This document shows positions 21,651 to 33,700 of a DNA stretch of 64,000 nucleotides, in pieces. Source of the stretch: Epiperipatus broadwayi (taxonomy: Eukaryota > Onychophora > Udeonychophora > Euonychophora > Peripatidae); the NCBI GenBank assembly GCA_028023455.1, contig JAQFVV010000546.1:60001-124000 (forward strand). Direction: 5' to 3'. A program made the position numbers and the translations under genes. A model generated the notes under the pieces. That model did not search any database. It had not been told where the DNA came from and saw only the letters and a list, made by a program, of their open reading frames with translations. How positions within the stretch are numbered: position 1 is the first letter of the stretch; each line of letters starts with the position of its first letter.

Positions 21651-21659
21651 ATCATAAAA

Positions 21660-24240
21660 TAATACTATGAATACACCTATATATATATGTTTATATTTTT
21701 AAATACTCTATCTACATGCATTCATACAGATTTTCTTCTTTAAAGTAACTCTAAGCAATTGAAAATATTCAAATAATACACAGACACATACACACATGAA
21801 ATAATACATTTATTTATCTTTCTCAATCTTTTATGTTTCGTGATGGAGAGAGATAAAAAGTTTTTGAAAGTTTGAAAAAAAAAAGTAGAAGATAAAAGAA
21901 AAAAAATGGCTTCAGACTACAGTACTTTAAAGAAAAAAACACTTATAGTATATGAAAAATGAAGCAAAAACTAGATTCTGGAAAGTTGTCAGGTAAGTTG
22001 AATCAGATTTATTTGATATCAGGTAACTGATGATTTGAATATGCTATCTCTAAATATAAAAAAATAAAGGCAAAAATTTATCAGGTATTTTTTATTCAGG
22101 TGATTAGACTTCTTTGAATAAAAAAATAAGCCCTTACTGTCTATTTCAGTTATTTGAAGAAAAAATAAAGATCCAAACAAAGAAAAATTCACAAGTTTAA
22201 AAATTGTAAATTCCATCTCCAAATAACAGTTGGGGGGTCGGAACATAAAATATAAACGTGTGTGTGTTTTTAAAAAATTAAATTAAAAAACTTTTGAATA
22301 CTTGGACGCTATAGTAAAAAAAGTTTATCATAAATGCTGTTTTGAATCAAACTTAGCGCTTTCGAGGACTACTTATGGTCTCACATTAATAGCAATGTGA
22401 AAATTGTTACTCTCGTAAATTAAATTTAAAAATATACTATAGAAAAATGAAGGAATATACATACATGTGCAAACACGTATATATGATGTAGTTGTCTGAA
22501 GGTTTATAGTAGTGGCATTGTAGTATTAATTATAATATTAAGAAATGAATGCCTTTAGAACAATTTTAAACTTTATTTAAATTTTCTAAATACATTCAAC
22601 TGTCAGTAATAAGACACAGGTTAGTATTTAACACAACATTTGAATGGAATTATTCTTTCTTGTATTCAACTGCTGGCTTGAATGGCAGTACTAATATAGG
22701 AATAGAATCTGAATATTTAGGTTCTTGAATATTGAATTTTGAGGTAACATTCTAACTAACAGAGCCCTTCTGCCAAAAGCAACAATTGGTCAAAATTTTA
22801 TATATTTATATATGAGAGTCTGTCTAATGTTCTTAAGGGCAAGAGCAATAAAGATCTTGCATGTTAACAATTTATAAAGAATAGAATTTTAATTAAAGCT
22901 TAAAACAAAAGAAGTAAATAATTTGGACAAATTGGAACACAAATTACTTACTATTCATGTCTTCAGGCTGCATACCTGATTTTCATATATTGATATCATC
23001 TAAATCTTTTGAATTCATTTTTCATATCGACTGTTTTTAAAATAAAATTAACTTTATTGATAATTCCACTACCAATAGATATTTTTTGATTCATTGTTGG
23101 ATTCATAAATAGATATCTTAGCAGTGACATATATAAAATATATTTATAAATGCAAATATTTACACTTTAATCGTTATTACACTGAAAACAAATAGGAGAC
23201 ATTTGTTAAATAGACACATCTTTAAATTAAAAGGATATATTTAAATAATAATAATTATAATGATGATGGTAATGGTAGTTATGATGCTGATAATAATAAC
23301 AATTCTAACACTTATAAATATTTTAATTACAAAATGCAAGAGGATAATTACAAGTAGAAAACAAGAATGATCTTTTAATGATTTAAATAGAAAATTTACT
23401 TCCAAGCTTATTTGATAACTTCTAGTTGCAATTGAGTTGTATTAGTAACATTTTATTTTAAAAATGAAACCATTATTTTATATGGTATTTCCAAAACTTT
23501 CAATTTAATTGTTAGAACTATAACTTTACAATCCTTAAAAGTAATATTTTAGATTTGCAAATATAAAAAATGTCATAAACTGAAATACCTTAATAGAACA
23601 ATAGCATTTCTCATTTTATTATCACTGATAAAAACTTGCTTTTAATAAAAGATTTATTTGAATCCCCTTTTTAAAATCCAAAGAAATGTAGGTTATGATA
23701 TAATAAAGCAATAAAATTCTTTTATTAAAAATTTGAATTCTACTTATAATTATTAATATATAACAAAACTTCACTGCTAAATTCATAATAGAAATGTTTC
23801 TTCATCAGTCAAATGTAACTTATCATTTAATGTTCTAAAATGATTTTCATCTTGTTGAAAACAAATCATTTTAAAATAAAATTTTCCATTAACATAACTG
23901 GTTTTTGTAATTGCAAAGTGGAAATAACTACCTTCCATGGAGTTATGTACCATCAACATTTATATAGTATCAAATACCAATGAAAAGATAAAAATATACC
24001 ATTTTATTTTTGAGCTCTGTTATTATATAGTTCTTATATAAGCTTAGTTTTTGACTTGTTTTTTAAATTTTACAATGAATTTTAATACTGTATAAATCTT
24101 GATGCTATGTAACTCTGCAGGAATTAGTTACTTCCACTTAGCAATTGCAGATATTTAGAATTTAGGATGATTTTTACACAAATAAACTGAAGAAATATAA
24201 AATGAAAATTCGTAAAGTACTTTTAAAACCTAAAACCAAA
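21660..24240. other. AT-rich intergenic DNA
   Basis: 2.6 kb without a supported gene. Around 21840-21910 the top strand is purine-rich. A short ATAATAATGATGATGG-like simple repeat lies near 23245-23300. Minus-strand frame 22019-22246 shows no motif. Confidence 0.45.
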
Positions 24241-24320
24241 AAAATCTACCAATCAACAGTATTGTTGGCTTATACATAATGATTTCTCTGCAGAATACTT
24301 AAATCATCAGATTGTTAAAA

Positions 24321-24894
24321 CTTATTAATCAATATAAATCTTTGTTTCCATTTTTTTCCATAATCAAAATAACAATGTACAGTGTTTTATGTTTTATGCT
24401 GTGATGATGCTATGATTGCCATATCTTTTCTTCATTATTTTGAGCCTATATATAAGTTTATACTATCATGCATATTTTTATTTTATCACAGATATTTTAA
24501 AATTATTAGTTGAAAAAAATCTAAAGATGTCAGCATTATATAGACCTTTAGGAAATTATAATACTAATTTGCATATAAAAATGTTAGCCCTGCCCCCTTA
24601 TGATGTCAATATAAATGACAATTTTTAATTGGTGGAGCTTCATCTGAGGCATTTTCAAATTTTTTATTTTTGAAAAGAAAAATAGTAATTTTCAGTAATT
24701 TGTTAAGTAGTAAAGGCAATTTATGCAATGTTTTTGTTAAATGCTTATTTTAAATCAAAAATACATATGACTACAAATAAAATATACAAATACTTCTGTC
24801 TATATTTGAAATAATAATAAAACAACATTGCTATTGTTACTGACAGAGACACAAATATTTTATATAATATTAACAAATAAATAATATATAAAAT
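24321..24894. other. AT-rich intergenic DNA, nothing recognised
   Basis: The 70-codon plus-strand frame at 24416 has no recognisable feature. No repeat relationship seen. Confidence 0.4.
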
Positions 24895-26460
24895 GTCTAG
24901 AGTGCTCAACCTTAGCCCTTATCAAGGCAACAAACTGTATAGAAAACTAATCGATAAATGCCAAAAGGGCTGTGCTGTAGACCAGGATGAAGTAATAGGA
25001 AAACTAGTCAATTTTAAATTTACCACATAAGAATAATTTTTGATTGCATATGACTTTTTAATTTTACACTTTTTATCCTGCATTTTATGCATTACTATCT
25101 CAAATGATTGTGGATGGAAATTATGTCTGGTAGAAAATTGATGAATATAAAAAGTAGAATAAATTGTATAATTTATTAATGATTTATTATAAGTATGATT
25201 ACATTGCTTATGATCATATTTCATATTGGTTTTTGTTTCATTGGTATATGCAGCACTCCAATCAGGGTGTTGACATAAAACAGAAAACCTCACATTACTT
25301 CTATTATCAATATTTGTACACAATTTTTTATTATTTAAAATTTCATTGAGCTCTGGTGGGGTTCTCCAAGCAATATAAAAGTCTTGTGCAAGTACCTTAA
25401 TAGCTGTACTTTGGATAGATGGGATGAAAGCCAGAGAAATCCATGGTTTGTCTGATCTTATAATATTCCTATTATAATGTAACTTTTTATAAAAAAATAT
25501 CAACTAATGATAATAACATGTACTTACTATAACCTACCTGGATCAACTACTGAACATAAAAATCTATATTGTCTTTACAATACCCTTTCCATGACCATAA
25601 TCACTGCTTCTGCGATGAAAAAAGATTTAAAACCAGCCATTTTACGGCTAGAGAATACATTACAACTTGGATGTATATAACATCTAATAGAAATATGCTT
25701 GATTACTCTTATATAAAAATGTACCATCCAAATATAATATATGTATATCTAAATATTTTATTGAACAATTATTCTCTTTCTCCATTGTCTATGATAAATC
25801 TTGTTTATTTTGTAAATTATCAAAAACATTTTGTATTACAGATTGCTGTACATATATTAATACATCATCAACATATCTACAATAAAGTAAGCTCTGATTA
25901 CCCACTTCAATAGGTCATAAAATATATTATTCAATATCCAAAATAAACTTCTTAGAATCCCACTTATTGCCAAACCCATATGTCTTCCATTTTCCATTGA
26001 ATAAATTGTATCACCATGAACAGAAGTAATATCTTTACGAATACAATTTAAGGCATGTATTATAAATTTTCATCTTATTCCAAGACATATCACTAGCTCT
26101 TAATTTCTCCTTCATAATTAAAATTGACACTGATCAATCCACAGAACTATAAAGCTCAGCAACAGCTAAAGATGCCAATTTATATCCTGGTTCCACAATA
26201 GTTTTATCCAAAATTTTAACACATTTAAAAGATAATGATATAGTGTATGTACCAAATCCTACAATATTTGAAACCCAATTTGCAATAAACTTTGCCAACT
26301 TATGTAAATATAGTCCTGTAAAATCATTCATCAATGTTAAAGAAACATAAACTTTATGCATTTTAGTATTGGCAAATATACAAGGTATTATAGCTGCAGA
26401 TGAATAAACATATTGATATTTCTTGGGTAAAAGAAATGTTTTACCAACTAGATACAAAAT
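24895..26460 (-). pseudogene. Penelope-like element: RT and GIY-YIG endonuclease remnant
   Basis: On the minus strand, 26457-26134 gives an RT N-terminal portion (IIPCIFANTKMHK, LHKLAKFIANWVSNIVGFGT, YKLASLAVAELYSSVD, the motif A region). Next is GLAISGILRSLFWI near 25970, and Y-C-R-Y-V-D-D-V-L at 25884-25858, the RT catalytic motif in another frame. The part 25503-24922 has PWISLAFIPSIQ, W-R-T-P-P-E-L-N-E-I-L, a C-x-H zinc-like patch and a GIY-YIG-type segment (YTNETKTNMKYDHKQCNHTY). This order is characteristic of Penelope-like elements. Frameshifts and stops show it is dead. Confidence 0.8.
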
Positions 26461-26499
26461 ATCAAAAATTAGTCTTTCATTAATTTTGTACTAATATTG

Positions 26500-26990
26500 A
26501 TAATGGGAGTAATAATGTATTGTATTTTATTTTATGTCAACATCCTGGTGTTGTGCTGTATACATCAGTGAAACAAAGACTAATATGAAATACCAACTTA
26601 AGCAACATAATCACACTTACAATAAATCATTAATAGATGATTTGGTTTATTCTGCTTTTTATATTCATCAATCTTTCACTAAGCATGGTTTTTGTCCACA
26701 ATCTTTTGAGATATTAATGCATAAAACACAGAATAAAAAACATAAAATTAAAAAGTCATATGTAATCAAAAATACTTCTCATGCATTTAAATTCAAAATT
26801 GTCTAGTTTTTCTATTAGTTCATTCTGGTTTACAGAATAGACATTTTGATGTTTATTGATTGGTTTTCTATACAGTTTGTTGCCTTGATAAGAAATTAGA
26901 TTGAAAGCATTAGGAATTTTATGTATTATATATTTGTTAATGGTATACAAAATATTATTGACTTTGTCAGTAACAACAAACATGTTGTTT
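26500..26990 (+). pseudogene. Penelope-like GIY-YIG endonuclease fragment, opposite orientation
   Basis: The plus strand reads YISETKTNMKYQLKQHNHTY and, downstream, FCPQSFEILMHKTQNKKHKI, homologous to the minus-strand copy at 24922-25260. The following DNA, 26830-26985, is the counterpart of 24895-25010. The two endonuclease segments therefore face each other as an inverted pair. PLEs are known for such inverted, tandem and 5'-truncated arrangements. Confidence 0.75.
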
Positions 26991-27124
26991 ATTATTATTA
27001 TATGACGACAATTAAATGTGTTTTTAAAAAAATGTTTTTAAAAAGAAAAGTCATAAAAAGTTTGTTATGGTAAGGTGAAAGCACTTTCTACTGAGTAACA
27101 ATATAGATTTTTTGTGAATACCAA

Positions 27125-27216
27125 GCATTGGTGGTCGAGAGGTTGGTGACAGCTGCCTTAGAAGCAGTTGTCCTGGGTTAGTGAGTTCGCTTCCCGGCCG
27201 ATGCTATGACACATGA
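27125..27216 (+). mobile_element. tRNA-derived short retrosequence with A-tail
   Basis: Acceptor GCATTGG (27125-27131) pairs with CCGATGC (27198-27204). The D stem is GTC/GAC, and the anticodon arm GCTGC/GCAGT holds loop CTTAGAA (anticodon position TAG). TGGTCGAGAGG fits box A and the T loop TTCGCTT lies in box B. The T stem is poorly paired, so this is not a working tRNA. After the acceptor comes TATGACAC, four bases and an A-run. The same TATGACAC plus A-run follows the related copy at 56775-56680, so this is a retroposed family, probably a minimal SINE. Confidence 0.65.
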
Positions 27217-28529
27217 AAAAAAAAATTGTTTTAAAATATTAATAATCAATTTAATATTTATTTTTAACATATATTTTCTTTTTTTTTAATAATGAGCCCT
27301 AAATTTATTCTAAATTTAAAAAATGGAATTCAAATATCTAATATTTAATTCTACTAACTTTTGGAATAGATAAAACATATCCAATAATGCTAAAACAATA
27401 TTCCATTTAGTAATATATTTTTTATTTTACAGTTTACATACTAACTTTTTGAACATCTATCATTTGAAAGCTTATATTTACAATAAATAATGTAAAGATT
27501 ATCAAAATATGATATAAAAAAAAATTTGAACACCAAAAATAAAATGTTCAAATATAAAGGACACTCTCATTAGGTTCTTTTCAAATAAAAAGGGTGAAGT
27601 TAGATTCTGAAAAAGTTAAATAAAAACAAAACCACAAGCAAATGCTATAGATGGCCACAAAAGGACAAAAATAAATAGAAAATAACAAAGTGTCAAAAAT
27701 CCACAAAAATGCTTCTGGTCATTAAGACATTAAACAAAAAAAAGTTTGCTGTCTTAATTTTATCTTCCAATTCTTTCAGTATACTTTTTATTATTATTCC
27801 TTTTTATGTAAAATTAAGAGCGTGCTAATAGCTCTAAACAAGCTTTTTTTTTTTTTTATTTATGATAAATGCTACTACAAGAGAAGGCATTCAAATCATT
27901 TTTATCTTGGATTGTCCCCATCCCCAGACCGGTTTCGACCTATGGGTCTCTTTTTATGTAAAATTCTCAAAAATATATTCATTTATTATAAAATTAATAT
28001 ACACTCTCCAATTATTACTGGTGAATAACATTATTTAGGGAAATAATGTCTCAAATATAATCCTTTCTATTAATAAATAGCTATTGTTAAACATTATTTT
28101 CAAATATTAATTTCTTTACATGTAAATGTATCCATAAATATATATATTATAAAATGTTTTTAATTCAGAATTTGATGAAAGATAAAATACACTATACAAA
28201 TATATGATTAATTATTTAATATTTGAAATCATTCTGTATTATATCTATCAACATTTATCCATCATAATAATTGATTATATCTTTTCTATTAGCAGAGAAA
28301 ACAATGTTTTTTATACTCAAATCCATCATGCTATCAGTATTATAATATACTCTTTATGACCTTTTAGTATTGTTTCCACAAAAAATCTAATTTTATTAAA
28401 TCATATAAAAAGCATTAATCCATAAGTTAGACGTGCTACATATCTCCTCAATATAAATAATATTGATTTGCATCTGAATTAACTGTCGCGAATATTTTTT
28501 TTATCGAAATATTTTTTTTGTATTAATCT
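27217..28529. other. AT-rich intergenic DNA with one hammerhead relic
   Basis: Nothing gene-like. The only structured feature is a decayed hammerhead-like segment around 27905-27960, listed separately. Confidence 0.45.
27915..27960 (-). ncRNA. Hammerhead relic lacking the first core box
   Basis: The minus strand reads GACC-CATA-GGTC (stem II), GAAA (27936-27933), then palindromic ACCGGT and C. This is the expected order for stem II, core and stem III. The CUGAUGA box that should precede it reads AAAAAGA, so the ribozyme is dead. It resembles family C in following stem III with TGGGGAT. Confidence 0.4.
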
Positions 28530-28900
28530 ATAGCAGTAGTGACCAAATTGTGGTTTGCAAGCGACATGCAACTCTCAAAATTATTCTGTGTGGCTCCAAA
28601 GGCATTTCCATTTTTTAAAAACTTTTATATTAATAAGCTATAGTATTACAGAGTGTATCGATATTGAAATATTTAATTCCATATTTGCTTTAAAGATAAG
28701 TAAAAAGCATACATTTTGAAAATTTAATTTTTTGCTTTTAAATATACTAATTAAAAATGTTGTTAAAGTAGATTTTATTATTGTATTTGTTTGTTAAAAG
28801 TGTTTTGACATTTGATTGCAGCTCTTAAACATTAAAAAATGTGTCAAAATAATTATATGTGGCTCTTATTATTGAAGATCTTGTCCATCTATCATCTATA
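28530..28900. mobile_element. Possible hAT-like non-autonomous element
   Basis: Text such as GCAGTAGTGACCAAATTGTG, CATGCAACTCT and TGTGGCTCC recalls widespread hAT-type non-autonomous repeats with CAGTGGT-style ends. TGTGGCTCTTATT recurs near 28860. I cannot see clean inverted ends or an 8 bp duplication, so this is tentative. Confidence 0.25.
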
Positions 28901-29089
28901 AGTTAATTATTATTAGTTTGGTGAAGAATTGTTTAATGTTTACTACGGCAAGTATTCTAAAAAATCTCTAATATTCACCTCGAGGCTACAACTGAAATAT
29001 GCTGTGATAAAACTGACTGATTATAAAGTGTCAGGGAATTAGAAAAAAGTATTTATTATCATCCTACCTATTCAATTTTTATACCAAAT

Positions 29090-29690
29090 AAGTATGAAGA
29101 GAAATTATGTTGAGAAAAAAAACCCAGATAGGATTTCGTATTGATAGAAAATATATAAACAACTGTAGACAGTCTCACAACATTGCACTTATAACTAAAA
29201 TGTAAAAAGCCTTAAATGTTCTCAAAAAAAAGTTAAGGAATAAAATAAAAATATGGCATTCTGGTTAAAAATAAAGGAGGTAAAATTGTATTAACTGAAT
29301 CAGCAGTTGTCTTTAAAAATAACAATAAAGCAACAGAAATCACTGACAGTTTTTGCTTATTTGAATAATTCACCATCAAAAAAACAGCAGTTGAGCAATT
29401 TATTGTAGACTAACATTGACCAGAGATGAAATAAAAAAGTTAGACATTTAAAAAAAAAAACAAAAATCAGATTTATTGATAATAAGGTAGTTCATGTGAT
29501 TCTCCATGAATGTGAATGTTGGACATTGAACAAAAGTAATAAAAAAACTATTGATGTTTTTGGAAGAAAAATATCAAAAATTTCAATGATCTTAAGGAAA
29601 ATAAACAAATGAATATTTCATCATATTAGTCTGAATCTCTTATGTGAAACACAATTACTCAATTTGACTTAATGAAGTGTGTACAATCCA
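29090..29690 (+). pseudogene. Degraded LINE fragment
   Basis: Two pieces of a LINE polyprotein are discernible on the plus strand: QIGFRIDRKYINNCRQSHNI near 29130 (the GFRxxRSxxxN region of RT) and HECECWTLNKSNKKTIDVFG near 29500. The latter is the C-terminal region that in RTE-like and related LINEs reads GxExWTLxxxxxxxLxxFxRK. The RT palm between them is missing or scrambled. Decayed and non-functional. Confidence 0.6.
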
Positions 29691-30519
29691 TTATCAAAAA
29701 TAGTAAATGTACACTTAAGCAACATGAAAAAACTAACAATAGTGGATATTCTGGGAAAATGTGGTTCACCCAAATAATTAATTAAACACCACATAGATAT
29801 GCAACAATGCTTACATTAATTTATTTATATCCTCTACAAATTTTTTTTTCAATAACATGTTTAATGAAAAAATACTTTTTTTACTAGATACATATTTCCA
29901 TCAAAAAAAATCTGACATCATCAGCAGCCCAGAATAATCGTTGAGACTCTAATAAACAAAGCAAAGCAATTTCTATTTATGTACACTTAATATGATACTA
30001 AAGTTAGAATTTAAATCTAGTAGTATTTAAAAATCTTCTATGTTGGCTTAATATAACTAAACAGAGTAAAACCCTTAAAACTAACTTATTTCTAATTAAT
30101 TTGTTTTAAAATTAACATTTAAATAGGTAATTAATTGATTAAACTAAACATAAATATGTAACAATGCTGAAGTTATTTTACTTACGCCCTCTACAGAAGT
30201 TTTCCTGATATTTCAAGTAGCAATGTCTGGTGAAAAAACAATTTATTTTCTGTGTTATTGTTAGCATCAGATTTATTGACATAAACATACATCCAGCAAG
30301 AAATTGCTTTTTTGTGAAACAAGATTCTTTAAATCTAGAAAAAAATTCTATAGAGGATGTAAATAAAATAATGTTATCTTTATGATATATTTATGTAGAG
30401 TTTAATTAATTTCATAATTATATATTTAAATGTTTATTTAAAAACAGATGCAATGAAGACTTTTATTAAATTGTTGCTAGATTTGAATTCAAATTCCAAA
30501 AACATATCGAATATTTTTC
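29691..30519. other. AT-rich DNA with degenerate inverted repeats
   Basis: Short related blocks (CCTCTACAGAAGTTTTCCTG near 30190; TTCTATAGAGGATGTAAATA near 30350; CAGAAAAACTTTTATAGATA near 30850) occur in both orientations around the MITE at 30520. They may be remains of a larger foldback family. No gene. Confidence 0.4.
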
Positions 30520-30664
30520 AGAGAGGTAAAACTCTCCATACAGTAGTGCCACCCAGTGCAAGCCAGAGTAGAATGGGATTTTATGCACAAACCTTCCTGC
30601 ATCTATTGATTACTCTGGCTTGCACTGAGTGGCTCTACTGTATGGAGAGTTTTGCCTCTGTGAA
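30520..30664. mobile_element. MITE with about 52 bp inverted repeats, family shared with 55.2 kb
   Basis: Left arm 30520-30573 and right arm 30609-30663 are near-perfect complements (TCTCCATACAGTAGTGCCAC and its mirror). The right half matches 55390-55468. The plus-strand 80-codon frame over it is not a gene. Confidence 0.8.
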
Positions 30665-31399
30665 AAACAGCTTGTGTAAGCATAAAGAATGGTAATCATG
30701 TGATGTTTGATGAATATTGTGTGCATACTTAAAATATTTGTGAGAATCTTAACCACTTTCCTATTCTGTTGATGTTGTCAGGTTTTTGACTCAAATGCAA
30801 GTCCAATAAGAAATTAGTTGCTTTTTCATCAAATGTTACCTGAAATATCAGAAAAACTTTTATAGATAACATAAATAAAATAATGTTAACATAAACACAA
30901 ACACAAAATATATGACAATAACAAAAAATAACATTAATTTAATTTAGATTACCTGTTGAAATTTTTTAGTATCTTTCAATTAACATTATTTGGTGAAAAA
31001 AATCAATTAAACTTTGCTGGATTATATTTTGGTCACTACCATTAAAATGAGCAGATTGAATCCAGTTAACATTCTACCAAACATAGCAACACAATTTATA
31101 TTTAAAAACCATTACAATATTCAATTTGATTTCAGAGTCTCAATATAATTTAACTGTAATTTAACTTGAACCTTCTTTTGTATCAGCCTAATGTTAATAG
31201 ACAAAGCAAAGCTTTTAATCAAATCCAATTTTAAATAATCTTATTTTCAAGCAAACATTTAAATATTTATGTTTATCTGAAATCAAAATTATTATTAAGC
31301 AGATATTTTATTTATTATTTAGCATATGGATTTTTTGGTAACTATTAACAAAATACCATAAAAGAATCTGTAAATATTCCAACCGGGAAATAGATTAAT
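30665..31399. other. AT-rich intergenic DNA
   Basis: Contains the right-hand counterpart of the degenerate inverted blocks noted at 29.7-30.5 kb; otherwise featureless. Confidence 0.4.
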
Positions 31400-33700
31400 C
31401 AAATGTTTTATTAAATCATTTAATTCTGCCAATATATCCATAGATTTGATAATCATTGCTTAAATTGTTTGTAATTTTTCCACATTTATATATACATAAA
31501 TCAGCGGATGAAAGAAGCCATTTATGAAGAAGATAAGCATAATTACCATGTATTTTCTTACATCTGTTGATGAGATCCCAATTGCACCTAAAATGATGAA
31601 ATCCAGCTGATTCTATTGTTGCATCTGGAAAAAAAATTGTTCAGAACATCATAAAAATTCCAATTTTTTATGTCATAATTTTTTGACAGTAGATTCTTGA
31701 GTAAATATTCAAAGTTCTTTAGATAAAAACTTGAGCATATTGCTTTCATTTGATGAGTAATACAGTAATAATCTTGGAAAAGATTTCAAAACTTTTTATA
31801 TTTTTTATTGAAAAAGTTATCTATTTCAGGAAAGGATCTCTTTTAATAAATCAAAGTACTATTGTTAGCATAAATGAATTTCCTGCATTCTATTTCAGGA
31901 GAAACACTGATGAACTAATTAAATAAAGTAGACAAAAGAAATGAACCGTAACAATTATTATTTAGTGTCATATGAAAATTAATGACTTTTCTGCTTTTAA
32001 AAATATTAAAAACTTTTAGAAAATCATTTTTTGCAAATAGAATCATAAGCTGAGATTAAATCAACAAAGGTCACACCAACTTTTAATTTATTTTTAAAGT
32101 TTTTTCAGTGTAAGTTATTAAAGATAAAAACTTGTTCACAATATTTTCTTCCTGGCCTAAATACAGCTTTCTTTATAGGTAGTTTCAAAATTTTTGTTAG
32201 GATGATTCTTCCAAAAAGCTTATAGGTCTCATAATAATGATATTGGGCAATAACATTTTGGATCATTTTTAGATTTATTTGATCATAAAAGCACAATAAT
32301 TTACCATTTTAAGTAAAACATTTTGGAATAATTTCTGCATGAATAATGTTACTTAATAATTTCATTAATCAAGATTTGGTTTTAGATCCTAAATTTATTA
32401 TAATTTCTGAAAGTATGTTATTTTCTCGTGACATTTTTGTAGTTTAGACAATCAAGGATAAATTAAAGTTTTATTGGATTGATTTTAGTGAAACATTGTG
32501 AAAGAGAAATTTACAATTCTGCTCTAAAGACTCTTTTTCTCATCCTATTAATCTTGAATTTAGAAGTCTGATGCAGGATTGGCAATCTCATAACCAATAA
32601 TAATAGTAATTCTTTTAAAGATACTATTAAATACAACAAGTTTTCATAAAAGTGATCAGATATTATGACCCATTCTTGTAAAGATTTTTCCCCCAATGGT
32701 TTTTATCCACTTATCAGGAACCACCTAGTAATTTTATAAGTTTGTCAACAATTTTCATATAAAATTAGGTATAAAAATCATGGTAGTTTGACTCCAACCT
32801 GGGATAAAACTATTTTGGGGTATCTCAAAGGATGAATTCTCTGTCAGTTGTTATTATGAATTTGTTTAACATATCATCACAAAAGAGATTAGAAAGACTT
32901 TACTGTTATATTTTTTTAGGTAGCTAATATACCAATTCCAGTTAGCTTTCCATAATTCCCTTTTAGAACAGAATAACTTTCAATAATAGTAATATGGATT
33001 TTCAAAATGATTAGACTTGGATGTATACCAACTATTAAAAAAATGACCCACTAACAATAATTCAAAAGGTAATGTTAAACCATTTTCTGCCAAAATAAAA
33101 CATAAATTAGAAATTGTTACTATTTCCCATCCATCTAAATGGACTGTAACTTTTTGTTTAACATCATAAAATACTTGATTGTTATTTAAATCCATCCATT
33201 CTAAAACTAACCTGTCTCAATATCCTTTACATATACCCAAAGATTATTACTGGAATTGAAATCTCTTATAAATACAGAAAGCATAGGATGATCTGGAAAA
33301 GGAGGAAATGACCATTTTTATTAAATGTTTGTAAATATTGTATTAGGCAAAAATTATCTATCCAAATTGTGATTGCAATATCATTTGATATTTGAACTAT
33401 CTTCAATGAAAGATATTTTCTTTATAAAATGGTTTGCAGCCAAAGGATTCATAGCATATTAACAATGTATTTTAGCAATAATCAGTGTAATTCCAGGAAT
33501 TTTAAGAAAATATACATTATTAGAAGAATGACAAGTCTCTTGAAGTCCAATTACATCAAATTTGTGCTAAGCAATGAATTTGTAAAAGATGCCCTTTTTT
33601 GAAATTAATATATCATCAATGATAAGTTGAAGCAATTTTATTATTTCCAAGGTAAAAAAAAAAAACTACCCTGTAAAAGGTATACATGATGCTTAAGGAG
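31400..33700 (-). pseudogene. LINE with endonuclease and reverse transcriptase, degraded
   Basis: Minus strand, N to C: an apurinic-type endonuclease segment near 33190-33000 (VTISNLCFILAENGLTLPFE and LVGHFFNSWYTSKSNHF, matching the GDFN-H-xxW region); an RT entry motif near 32160 (VFRPGRKYCEQVFIFNNL); motif A near 32060 (VGVTFVDLISAYDSI); and the YxDD region near 31880, reading KFIYANNSTLIY, where the catalytic aspartates are replaced. The order fits a Jockey/CR1-like LINE, but I cannot fix the clade. Frameshifts, stops and the lost aspartates make it inactive. Confidence 0.7.

Noticed and set aside
23795-23830. CTGATGAAGAAACATTTCT on the minus strand as a hammerhead
   Set aside because: The second core box is absent after the possible stem II.
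24283-24310. CTGATGA and GAAA on the minus strand as a full hammerhead
   Set aside because: Spacing is plausible but stem II pairs at only about three positions and stem I is unclear; mentioned only as part of the density observation.
27125-27204. Functional tRNA-Leu (anticodon TAG)
   Set aside because: The T stem is mismatched, there is no long variable arm, and the same 3' octamer with A-tail follows another copy, so it is a retroposed relic.
30453-30695. 80-codon plus-strand protein
   Set aside because: It spans the two arms of a MITE.
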